Below, one piece after another: positions 1 to 5,411 of a stretch of 7,974 nt of DNA; position 1 is the stretch's first letter, and every line of letters begins with the position of its first letter. This DNA is from Brevundimonas sp. GTDB taxonomy: Bacteria > Pseudomonadota > Alphaproteobacteria > Caulobacterales > Caulobacteraceae. The position numbers were made by a program, and so were the translations under genes. Where the stretch lies: positions 1 to 7,974 of the forward strand of contig JANJTI010000213.1 of NCBI GenBank assembly GCA_024711185.1. The letters run 5' to 3'. The notes under the pieces were generated by a model. That model worked only from the letters and a program-made list of their open reading frames with translations, made no database searches and had not been told where the DNA came from.

Positions 1-1182
1 ACCCGGGCGCGACGCATCCTCGAGCGGACGCCGCTGATCGACGGCCACAACGACCTGCCATGGGCGCTGCGCCAGGGCCACGGCAGCGATCCGCACGCCG
101 TCGATCTGACGACCAATCTCGAGGCCTCGACCGACCTCCACACCGACATCCCCCGCCTGCGGGCCGGCGGGGTGGGCGGCCAGTTCTGGTCGGTCTACGT
201 CCCGGCCAGCCTCGAACCCGTCGAGGCGGCCAAGGCCACCTTCGAGCAGATCGACGTCGTGCGCCGCATGGTCGCCGCCCATCCGGAGGCGTTCGAACTG
301 GCCACCACCGCGGCGGATGTGCAGCGCATCCATCGGCGCGGCCGCATCGCCAGCCTGATGGGCATCGAGGGCGGCTACTCGATCGACGATTCCCTCGGCC
401 TCCTGCGTGAGTTCCACCAGGCGGGCGTGCGCTACATGACGCTGACCCATTCCACGACCACCACCTGGGCCGACAGCGCCACCGACGCGCCGAAGTGGGG
501 CGGCCTGTCGCCCTTCGGGGAGCAGGTGGTGAAGGAGATGAACCGGCTGGGCATGATGGTCGACCTCAGCCACGTCTCCGAGGACACCATGCTGGACGCC
601 ATGCGCGTGTCCGAGGCGCCGGTGATCTTCTCCCACTCCTCGGCGCGGGCGGTGACCGGCCACCCCCGCAACGTGCCCGACAGCGTGCTTCGGATGATGC
701 CCCAGGACGGCGGCGTGGTGATGGTCACCTTCGTCCCCGGTTTCGTGAACGAGCAGGTGCGGGCCTGGGGCGCCGCGCGCTCGGCCGAGGACGCGCGCCT
801 GAAGTCGCTCCACCCCGGCGACCCCGGGGCGGTGACGGCCGGCCTTCAGGCCTGGGCGGCGGCGAATCCGGCGCCGAGGGCCTCGATCGACGATGTGGTC
901 GCCCACATCCAGCACGTCCGCGATGTGGCCGGCGTCGACCACGTCGGCCTCGGCGGCGACTTCGACGGCGTCGGCAGCCTGCCCGACGGGCTTGAGGGCG
1001 TCGACGCCTATCCCCGCCTTCTCGCCGCGCTGATGGCCAATGGCTGGAGCGAAGCCGACATCCGCAAGCTGGCCGGCGAGAACGTGCTGCGCGTCATGCG
1101 GGCGGTCGAGGCGGTCGCGGCGGCGAAGGCGGCGGAGCGGCCGATCCTCGCGCGGCTGGAGGACGGCCGGCCTCCGGAATAG
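1..1182 (+). CDS. M19 membrane (renal-type) dipeptidase, 5'-truncated by window edge
   Basis: This is a zinc dipeptidase of peptidase family M19, which hydrolyses dipeptides and in bacteria is usually exported. The reading frame is open from base 1, so the true start and any signal peptide lie to the left; 393 residues are visible. The visible protein opens with the family signature LIDGHNDLPW, giving zinc ligands H16 and D18. The bridging Glu is E123 in GIEGGYS, substrate-contacting H150 sits in YMTLTHS, and the remaining zinc ligands are H191 (VDLSHVS) and H212 (FSHSS). The catalytic Asp is in GGDFDGV (D320). The Glu-to-His spacing of 27 and His-to-His spacing of 21 match human renal dipeptidase. 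The segment between H212 and D320 is about 39 residues longer than in the human enzyme, a length I believe is common in bacterial homologues. All catalytic residues are present, so it is probably active. It stops at TAG 1180-1182, 13 bases from the convergent methyltransferase gene. The exact substrate is unknown. Confidence 0.93.
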   Translation, partial: TRARRILERTPLIDGHNDLPWALRQGHGSDPHAVDLTTNLEASTDLHTDIPRLRAGGVGGQFWSVYVPASLEPVEAAKATFEQIDVVRRMVAAHPEAFELATTAADVQRIHRRGRIASLMGIEGGYSIDDSLGLLREFHQAGVRYMTLTHSTTTTWADSATDAPKWGGLSPFGEQVVKEMNRLGMMVDLSHVSEDTMLDAMRVSEAPVIFSHSSARAVTGHPRNVPDSVLRMMPQDGGVVMVTFVPGFVNEQVRAWGAARSAEDARLKSLHPGDPGAVTAGLQAWAAANPAPRASIDDVVAHIQHVRDVAGVDHVGLGGDFDGVGSLPDGLEGVDAYPRLLAALMANGWSEADIRKLAGENVLRVMRAVEAVAAAKAAERPILARLEDGRPPE

Positions 1183-1195
1183 GATCCTGGCGCCG

Positions 1196-1645
1196 TCAGG
1201 ACGCCGCCAGTGTCGTCCGCAGCCCCTCCCACAGGGCGATTCCGGCGCTGACCGACAGGTTCAGCGAGCGCGCCCCGGTCCGGATCGGAATCACCACCCG
1301 CGCGTCGGCTGCCGCATGCACATGCTCCGGCGCGCCGGTCGGCTCGCTGCCGAACAGCAGGACGTCGTCCGCCCGGAAGGCGAACTCCTGCAGGGGCGTG
1401 GCTCCCCTCGTGGTGAAAAGCACCAGCCGTCCCGGCCCGCGGTCGCGCTGGAAGGCGTCCCAGTCGGCGTGGCGGACGAGGTGCGACAACGGGCCGTAGT
1501 CGAGCGCCGCGCGCTTCATGGCGCGGTCGTCCAAGCGGAACCCTGTGGGCTCGATGACGTGCAGCTCCACCCCGAAACAGGCCGACAGGCGGATGCACGC
1601 CCCCACGTTCTGCGGAATGGCTGGTTGAAAAAGGGCGAGACGCAT
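1196..1645 (-). CDS. trmL: tRNA (cytidine(34)-2'-O)-methyltransferase, TrmL-type SPOUT enzyme
   Basis: A 149-residue SPOUT-class RNA methyltransferase, close in length to E. coli TrmL (157). TrmL uses S-adenosylmethionine to 2'-O-methylate the wobble nucleotide of certain leucine tRNAs in the cytoplasm. The sequence shows the expected order: MRLALFQPAIPQNVG with N13 and R19 (NVGACIR), IEPTGF at 31-36, LDYG near 48-51, the SAM-knot loop LLFGSEPTG at 96-104, and the C-terminal knot IPIRTGARSLNLS at 119-131. The usual Asn after NLS is Val here, which I regard as lineage variation. The ATG at 1645 is chosen because it begins exactly where the family begins and has a GAGGG ribosome site 7 bases upstream. 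An open frame extends 29 codons further upstream to a GTG at 1732, but that stretch has no family similarity. It is convergent with the M19 gene and divergent from petA. The TrmL subfamily call is good; the tRNA substrate is inferred from the family. Confidence 0.92.
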   Translation of the reverse strand: MRLALFQPAIPQNVGACIRLSACFGVELHVIEPTGFRLDDRAMKRAALDYGPLSHLVRHADWDAFQRDRGPGRLVLFTTRGATPLQEFAFRADDVLLFGSEPTGAPEHVHAAADARVVIPIRTGARSLNLSVSAGIALWEGLRTTLAAS

Positions 1646-1779
1646 TCTAAGGCCCTCATACGCGCGGCCCGGGGGCTTGTCGCGGCTCGAAATGCGACTG
1701 TTTCTCAGGCAGCAGCGCAGCTCGCGGCTCACCGCCGCGGGGCCGGGCCGGGCGGGAGTTCGGGTCCGCAGGACCAGTC

Positions 1780-1827
1780 ATGCCGAGATTACGCCGCGCC
1801 CCGACCGGGCGCGGCTGCGGCGTATGA
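1780..1827 (+). promoter_or_regulatory. Possible 15-codon leader ORF upstream of petA
   Basis: An ATG at 1780 opens a 15-codon frame reading MPRLRRAPTGRGCGV and ends at TGA 1825-1827. It is preceded by GCAGGA about 6 bases upstream, a passable ribosome site. Its stop codon overlaps the GAGGAG (1826-1831) that serves petA, so a ribosome finishing the leader would sit on the petA start region. A 9-bp hairpin (1793-1815) lies inside it. This geometry would allow translational coupling or an attenuation-like control of petA. It could equally be a chance short ORF in GC-rich DNA, where long open frames are common; whether it is translated is unknown. Confidence 0.25.
1793..1815 (+). promoter_or_regulatory. 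Strong hairpin in the petA 5' leader
   Basis: A perfect 9-bp GC-only stem (GCCGCGCCC at 1793-1801 pairing with GGGCGCGGC at 1807-1815) closes a 5-base loop. It ends 10 bases before the petA Shine-Dalgarno. No T-run follows on either strand, so it is not a standard intrinsic terminator. It does not include the ribosome site itself. It could stabilise the operon mRNA, tune initiation, or pause transcription; it could also be incidental in DNA of this GC content. Confidence 0.4.
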
Positions 1828-1831
1828 GGAG
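1826..1831 (+). promoter_or_regulatory. petA ribosome binding site (decides GTG start)
   Basis: GAGGAG lies 6 bases upstream of the GTG at 1838. It fixes the petA start at a GTG codon, although the frame stays open far upstream with no family similarity. Confidence 0.8.
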
Positions 1832-1837
1832 CAGCAC

Positions 1838-2377
1838 GTGGCCGAATCGGTCGTGACCGAAGGCGAGGGCGGCGACGCCACCCGCCGGGACTTCATCCAC
1901 ATCGCGGCCGGGGCGGCCGCCGTGGGCGCCGGGGTGATGGCCGTCTGGCCGCTCATCAACCAGATGAACCCGGCCGCCGACACCCTGGCCCTGGCGTCGA
2001 TCGAGTTCGACATGACCAAGGTCCAGGAAGGCCAGCAGGTCGTGATCAAGTGGCAGGGCAAGCCGGTGTTCGTGCGCTACCGCACGCCGCGCGAGATCCA
2101 GGAAGCCGCCGCGACCCCGCTGTCGGCGCTGAAGGATCCCCAGACCGACGCCGAGCGCGTCAAGGAAGGCCACCAGCAGTATCTCGTGGTGCTGGGCAAC
2201 TGCACCCACCTGGGCTGCGTGCCGACCTTCGGCACCGGCGACTACGGCGGCTGGTTCTGCCCCTGCCACGGCTCGCACTACGACACCTCGGGCCGCATCC
2301 GTAAGGGACCGGCGCCGCTCAACCTCGTGGTGCCCGACTACGAATACGTGTCCGACACCCGGATCAAGATCGGCTGA
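1838..2377 (+). CDS. petA: Ubiquinol-cytochrome c reductase, Rieske iron-sulfur subunit
   Basis: The Rieske [2Fe-2S] subunit of cytochrome bc1 (complex III), which takes one electron from ubiquinol at the Qo site and passes it to cytochrome c1. The protein is 179 residues, the normal length for alphaproteobacteria. The N-terminus carries a twin-arginine motif (TRRDFI, R16-R17) and then a single membrane helix at about 22-40, consistent with known Tat export of Rieske proteins as uncleaved anchors. Cluster box I is CTHLGC (C122, H124, C127) and box II is CPCHGS (C141, C143, H144). C122, H124, C141 and H144 bind the cluster and C127-C143 form the usual disulfide. The segment between the boxes ([13 protein letters not shown]) and the following [12 protein letters not shown] are typical of the alphaproteobacterial form. 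The start is GTG, chosen from GAGGAG 6 bases upstream and the position of the Tat motif. It is first in the petABC operon, 17 bases before petB. Confidence 0.97.
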   Translation: MAESVVTEGEGGDATRRDFIHIAAGAAAVGAGVMAVWPLINQMNPAADTLALASIEFDMTKVQEGQQVVIKWQGKPVFVRYRTPREIQEAAATPLSALKDPQTDAERVKEGHQQYLVVLGNCTHLGCVPTFGTGDYGGWFCPCHGSHYDTSGRIRKGPAPLNLVVPDYEYVSDTRIKIG

Positions 2378-2394
2378 GGACGGACGAGAGACCC

Positions 2395-3726
2395 ATGAGC
2401 GATCACGAATCCACCTACGTCCCCAAGACCGGCGTCGAGAAGTGGCTCGACAGCCGCCTGCCGATCGTCCGTTTCGGCGCCGACTACATGTCGCTGCCGA
2501 CTCCGAAGAACCTCAACTACTGGTGGACCTTCGGCGGCATCCTGGCCCTCTGCCTGGCGGTCCAGATCGCCACCGGCATCGTTCTGGCCATGCACTATGT
2601 GCCGAACGTCGAGCTGGCCTTCGCCTCTGTCGAGCGCATCATGCGCGACGTCAACGGCGGCGACCTGATCCGCTACACCCACGCCAACGGCGCCTCGATG
2701 TTCTTCATCGCGGTCTACCTGCACATGCTGCGCGGGCTCTACTACGGCTCCTACAAGGCGCCGCGCGAGATGATCTGGATCGTCGGCTGCGTGATCTTCT
2801 TCCTGATGATCGCCACCGCCTTCCTCGGCTACGTGCTGCCGTGGGGCCAGATGTCCTACTGGGGCGCCGAGGTGATCACCAACCTGATCGGGGCCATCCC
2901 GGTCGTCGGCGAGCCGATCCTTATCTGGCTGCGCGGCGGTCCGGCGATCGACAACGCCACGCTGAACCGCTTCTTCTCGCTGCACTACCTGCTGCCGTTC
3001 GTCATCGCCGGCTGCGTCGTGCTGCACCTCTGGGCCCTGCACCACGCCGGTCAGAACAACCCGGTCGGCATCCTGATCCCGAAGGATCGCCAGAAGAAGG
3101 ACACCGTGCCCTTCCACCCGTACTTCACGGTGAAGGACGGCTTCGCGATCGTCCTGTTCCTGATCCTGTTCGCGATCTTCGTCTTCTTCATGCCCAACGC
3201 GCTGGGCCACGCCGACAACTACATCCCGGCCAACCCGCTGGTGACGCCGGCGCACATCGTGCCCGAGTGGTACATGCTGCCGTTCTACGCCATCCTGCGC
3301 GCCATCCCCGACAAGTTCGGCGGCGTGGTGGCGATGTTCGCGGCCATCGGCGTGCTGTTCGTCCTGCCGTGGCTGGACACCTCGAAGGTGCGCTCGATGC
3401 GCTACCGCCCGGCGATGCGCACCTTCTTCGTCATCTTCGTGCTGGTCGGCCTCGGCCTCGGCTGGTGCGGCGCCCAGCTGCCGGACGCGCCGGTGGTTCC
3501 CGGCATGCCCAGCTTCCAGCTCTTCGACGGCCAGCTGAACAGCTACCTATGGCTGACGCGCCTGTTCACCGCCTACTACTTCGCCTTCTTCCTGATCATC
3601 ATGCCGATCGTCGGCCTGAAGGAGACGCCGTTGCCGATCCCCGCCACCATCTCCGAGCCGGTCCTGCCCGGCGGCGGCGACGCCATGACGGCCGCGGCTC
3701 CGGCCTCGGCCGAGAAGAAGGGCTGA
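2395..3726 (+). CDS. petB: Ubiquinol-cytochrome c reductase, cytochrome b subunit
   Basis: Cytochrome b, the membrane core of complex III that holds the Qo and Qi quinone sites and two b hemes. The 443 residues match alphaproteobacterial cytochrome b in length. Eight hydrophobic segments are visible, at about 43-67, 99-117, 125-147, 196-218, 248-267, 308-326, 343-360 and 384-406. The heme ligands are two His pairs with 14-residue spacing: H96 (YTHANG) and H110 (YLHMLRG), then H197 (SLHYLLP) and H211 (VLHLWALH). The Qo-site motif PEWY is at 290-293, followed by [11 protein letters not shown]. The start ATG is 17 bases after petA and has GAGAG 4 bases upstream. The C-terminus ends in a hydrophilic Ala/Lys-rich tail (ASAEKKG). 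It is not fused to cytochrome c1, unlike fbcH of Bradyrhizobium. Its TGA overlaps the first possible ATG of petC by one base, suggesting coupled translation. Confidence 0.98.
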   Translation: MSDHESTYVPKTGVEKWLDSRLPIVRFGADYMSLPTPKNLNYWWTFGGILALCLAVQIATGIVLAMHYVPNVELAFASVERIMRDVNGGDLIRYTHANGASMFFIAVYLHMLRGLYYGSYKAPREMIWIVGCVIFFLMIATAFLGYVLPWGQMSYWGAEVITNLIGAIPVVGEPILIWLRGGPAIDNATLNRFFSLHYLLPFVIAGCVVLHLWALHHAGQNNPVGILIPKDRQKKDTVPFHPYFTVKDGFAIVLFLILFAIFVFFMPNALGHADNYIPANPLVTPAHIVPEWYMLPFYAILRAIPDKFGGVVAMFAAIGVLFVLPWLDTSKVRSMRYRPAMRTFFVIFVLVGLGLGWCGAQLPDAPVVPGMPSFQLFDGQLNSYLWLTRLFTAYYFAFFLIIMPIVGLKETPLPIPATISEPVLPGGGDAMTAAAPASAEKKG

Positions 3727-4616
3727 TGGCGACCATGATCCTCGAGACTTCGATGCGCTCCATGAAGAAGACCCTGGTCCTGATCGCGGCCGCCGCCGGC
3801 CTCGCGCTGGCGGCCCAGCCCGCGGCGGCGGCGGAAGGCGGCCACGGCTACGCCCTGCGCGACGGCGGCTTCTCGTTCGAAGGCCCCTTCGGCCGGTTCG
3901 ACCAGGGGCAGCTGCAGCGCGGTTACAAGGTCTATCGCGAGGTCTGCGCCTCGTGCCACAGCATGGACCTGATGTACTTCCGCACCCTGGCGGAGCCGGG
4001 CGGGCCGTTCTACGACTCCCACCAGGCGAGCGCGGCCGAAAACCGCTTCGTCAAGGCGCTGGCCAAGGAAGTCCAGATCGCGGACATCGACACCGAGACC
4101 GGCGAGCCGGTCATGCGCGACGGCACGGCGGCGGACCGCTTCCCGAATCCGTATCCCAACGCCACGGCCGCGGCCGCGGCCAACGGCGGCGCGGCGCCTC
4201 CGGACCTGTCGGTCATGGCCAAGGCCCGCGGCGGCGGCGCCCGTTACATCTACTCGCTGCTGACGGGCTACGCGACGCCGCCGGCCGAGCTGCAGATCCG
4301 CCCGGGCCAGTACTACAACGCCTACATGGCCGGCGACCTGACGCCGTTCATGCCGGAGGGGTCGCACGACGTCCCTCCCGGCGGCTTCATCGCCATGCCG
4401 AACCCGCTGATGGACGGCCAGGTTACCTACGACGACGGCTCGGCCGAAACCGCCGACCAGTACGCCCGCGACGTCTCCGCCTTCATCGCCTGGGCGTCCG
4501 ACCCCAAGCAGGTGCAGCGCAAGCAGTCCGGCGTCGGCACGCTGATCTTCCTGCTGCTGTTCGCCGGCCTGACCTACATGAGCTACCGCCGCATCTGGAA
4601 GGGCGTCGCGCACTAG
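3726..4616 (+). CDS. petC: Ubiquinol-cytochrome c reductase, cytochrome c1 subunit
   Basis: Cytochrome c1, the periplasm-facing c-type heme subunit of complex III that passes electrons from the Rieske centre to soluble or membrane cytochrome c. From ATG 3726 it is 296 residues. A Sec signal (KK at 14-15, hydrophobic 17-30, likely cut near AAAA36-E37) precedes the mature start EGGHGYALRDG. Heme is attached at C74-A-S-C77-H78 (VCASCHSM), and the sixth ligand is probably M224 in FIAMPNPL. A C-terminal anchor lies at about 270-286, followed by YRRIWKGVAH. The mature protein has only the two heme cysteines. Start choice is uncertain: ATG 3726 overlaps the petB stop (TGATG) and has a purine-rich AAGAAGGG just upstream, but it gives a 13-residue extension before the signal core; ATG 3753 or 3762 would give a more usual signal peptide, though without a clear ribosome site. 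A strong terminator follows. Confidence 0.96.
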   Translation: MATMILETSMRSMKKTLVLIAAAAGLALAAQPAAAAEGGHGYALRDGGFSFEGPFGRFDQGQLQRGYKVYREVCASCHSMDLMYFRTLAEPGGPFYDSHQASAAENRFVKALAKEVQIADIDTETGEPVMRDGTAADRFPNPYPNATAAAAANGGAAPPDLSVMAKARGGGARYIYSLLTGYATPPAELQIRPGQYYNAYMAGDLTPFMPEGSHDVPPGGFIAMPNPLMDGQVTYDDGSAETADQYARDVSAFIAWASDPKQVQRKQSGVGTLIFLLLFAGLTYMSYRRIWKGVAH

Positions 4617-4643
4617 GCCCGTCCCCCAGCTGAAGCCGACCAG

Positions 4644-4673
4644 CCCGCCGGAGCCCCGCTCCGGCGGGTTTTT
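4644..4673 (+). terminator. Intrinsic terminator of the petABC operon
   Basis: An 11-bp perfect stem (4644-4654 with 4658-4668), 3-base CCC loop, immediately followed by TTTTT at 4669-4673. It lies 27 bases after the petC stop and separates the bc1 operon from the next promoter. Confidence 0.95.
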
Positions 4674-4698
4674 CGTCGTCCCTCGGGAAGAACGACGT

Positions 4699-4727
4699 TT
4701 GCCAAACTGCGTGAAGGGCTTTATAAT
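4699..4727 (+). promoter_or_regulatory. Sigma70-type promoter for the small secreted protein
   Basis: TTGCCA at 4699-4704, a 17-base spacer, and a perfect TATAAT at 4722-4727. Transcription should begin near 4734, leaving a leader of about 20 bases. A 15-base palindrome CTTTA-taatg-TAAAG (4719-4733) covers the -10 box and could be an operator. The local AT-richness stands out strongly from the GC-rich surroundings. Confidence 0.8.
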
Positions 4728-4740
4728 GTAAAGTGTCGCA

Positions 4741-4748
4741 GGGAGAGG
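4741..4748 (+). promoter_or_regulatory. Ribosome binding site of the gene at 4755
   Basis: GGGAGAGG ends 6 bases before ATG 4755 and fixes that start; together with the upstream promoter it suggests efficient expression. Confidence 0.75.
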
Positions 4749-4754
4749 TTCGTC

Positions 4755-5333
4755 ATGAAGCGCCGTCTTCTGGTTCTGTCCGCCGCCGCCCTGTTCCTCG
4801 GCCCACCGTCTGCGAGCTTCGCCCAGGTTCCTGCACAGCCCGCCGGCACGACGGCCCAGCGAGACGCCGTCGGCGCTCTCGACTTCCTCGACGGCGAGTG
4901 GCGCGGCGAGGCGGTGATCGTCGGTCCGGCCGGGCGGGAGACTCTCGTTCAGACGGAGCGGGTCGGATCCCTGCTCGGCGGCTCGGTCAAGGTCATCGAG
5001 GGCCGGGGCTACGCCGCCGACGGCTCGACGCAGTTCAACGCGCTGGCGGTGCTCTCGTGGGACGAGCGCGAGGGCCGCTACCGCTTCCGCTCGTGGGCCA
5101 ACGGCTACACCGGCGAGTACCCGTTCGAGCGGACAGCCGACGGCTTCCGCTGGTCCACCCCGGCCGGTCAGAATGCGCTGATCGAATACGTGGCCGTGGT
5201 CCGCGACGGGGTCTGGCACGAGGTTGGGACCTATGTCGCAGAGGGCCAGCCGCCCCGCCCGTTCATCGACATGCGCCTGACACGGATCGGCGACGGGACC
5301 TGGCCGGAGGGCGGGGCGGTGGCCCCACGCTGA
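4755..5333 (+). CDS. Secreted protein of unknown function, possibly DUF1579-like
   Basis: A 192-residue exported protein. The N-terminus is a clear Sec signal peptide (MKRRLLVLSAAALFLG, probable cut after SFA at residue 23). The mature protein begins with a Gln/Pro/Ala-rich linker and then DFLDGEWRGE (43-52), followed by alternating short strands with repeated aromatic residues (VLSWDEREGRYRFRSW, EYPFERTADGFRWSTP) and a late WHEVGTYV. A 'FL-GEW-GE' opening followed by a beta-rich domain is like DUF1579 and related lipocalin-like barrels, but I make this match from memory and it is tentative. There are no cysteines, no membrane helix after the signal, and no visible catalytic motif. The gene stands alone, with its own strong promoter after the bc1 terminator. 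It ends 78 bases before the M28 gene, and cotranscription with that gene is possible. Coding quality is high: a good ribosome site and codon use like its neighbours. The function is unknown. Confidence 0.85.
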   Translation: MKRRLLVLSAAALFLGPPSASFAQVPAQPAGTTAQRDAVGALDFLDGEWRGEAVIVGPAGRETLVQTERVGSLLGGSVKVIEGRGYAADGSTQFNALAVLSWDEREGRYRFRSWANGYTGEYPFERTADGFRWSTPAGQNALIEYVAVVRDGVWHEVGTYVAEGQPPRPFIDMRLTRIGDGTWPEGGAVAPR

Positions 5334-5411
5334 GCCCCGGCTCCGCATCGACAGCCCCGGAGCGGCGCCCTAGGGTCCGCCCCCTGTTCAAAGGCTGAGG
5401 GTGACCTGTCC
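5334..5411 (+). promoter_or_regulatory. Short leader region before the first M28 gene
   Basis: This 78-base gap has no T-run terminator. A weak 6-bp inverted repeat (GCTCCG at 5340-5345 with CGGAGC at 5358-5363) is present. An 11-base word CGCCCTAGGGT at 5366-5376 recurs almost exactly before the second M28 gene and resembles a GC-type -10 region, but no good -35 is seen. GAGGGTGA at 5397-5404 is the likely ribosome site for ATG 5412. Whether it has its own promoter or reads through from the gene before is unresolved. Confidence 0.35.

Larger units (their letters stand above)
1646..1837. promoter_or_regulatory. Divergent intergenic region between trmL and petA
   Basis: This 192-base region must hold the promoters for trmL (leftward) and the bc1 operon (rightward). 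I see no convincing -35/-10 pair for either. A TTGTCG at 1678-1683 is a weak -35 candidate for petA with no good -10 partner. What is visible is a short inverted repeat GGTCC-gca-GGACC at 1763-1775, then a 15-codon ORF with an internal strong hairpin next to the petA ribosome site (listed separately). Much of the middle (about 1730-1760) is a very GC-rich run of CCGGG-like words. The promoter positions are not resolved from sequence alone. Confidence 0.5.

Noticed and set aside
1763..1775. Short inverted repeat GGTCC-gca-GGACC as an operator
   Set aside because: Arms of 5 bp are too short to separate from chance in this GC-rich region, and no promoter element is positioned with it.
1040..1837. 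Open frame extending petA upstream to a 445-residue protein
   Set aside because: The upstream part overlaps trmL and the end of the M19 gene, is low-complexity Arg/Pro/Ala-rich, and has no family similarity; GAGGAG before GTG 1838 and the Tat motif fix the real start.
2442..3725. Open frame running in the petC frame through petB, suggesting a 724-residue fusion
   Set aside because: The portion overlapping petB is an out-of-frame Arg-rich translation of cytochrome b; petB itself is complete in its own frame.
3576..5348. Long antisense open frame (590 codons) across petC, the terminator and the next gene
   Set aside because: It runs opposite to well-supported genes, crosses an intrinsic terminator and promoter, and has the Arg/Gly/Ala-rich composition of a GC-rich shadow frame.
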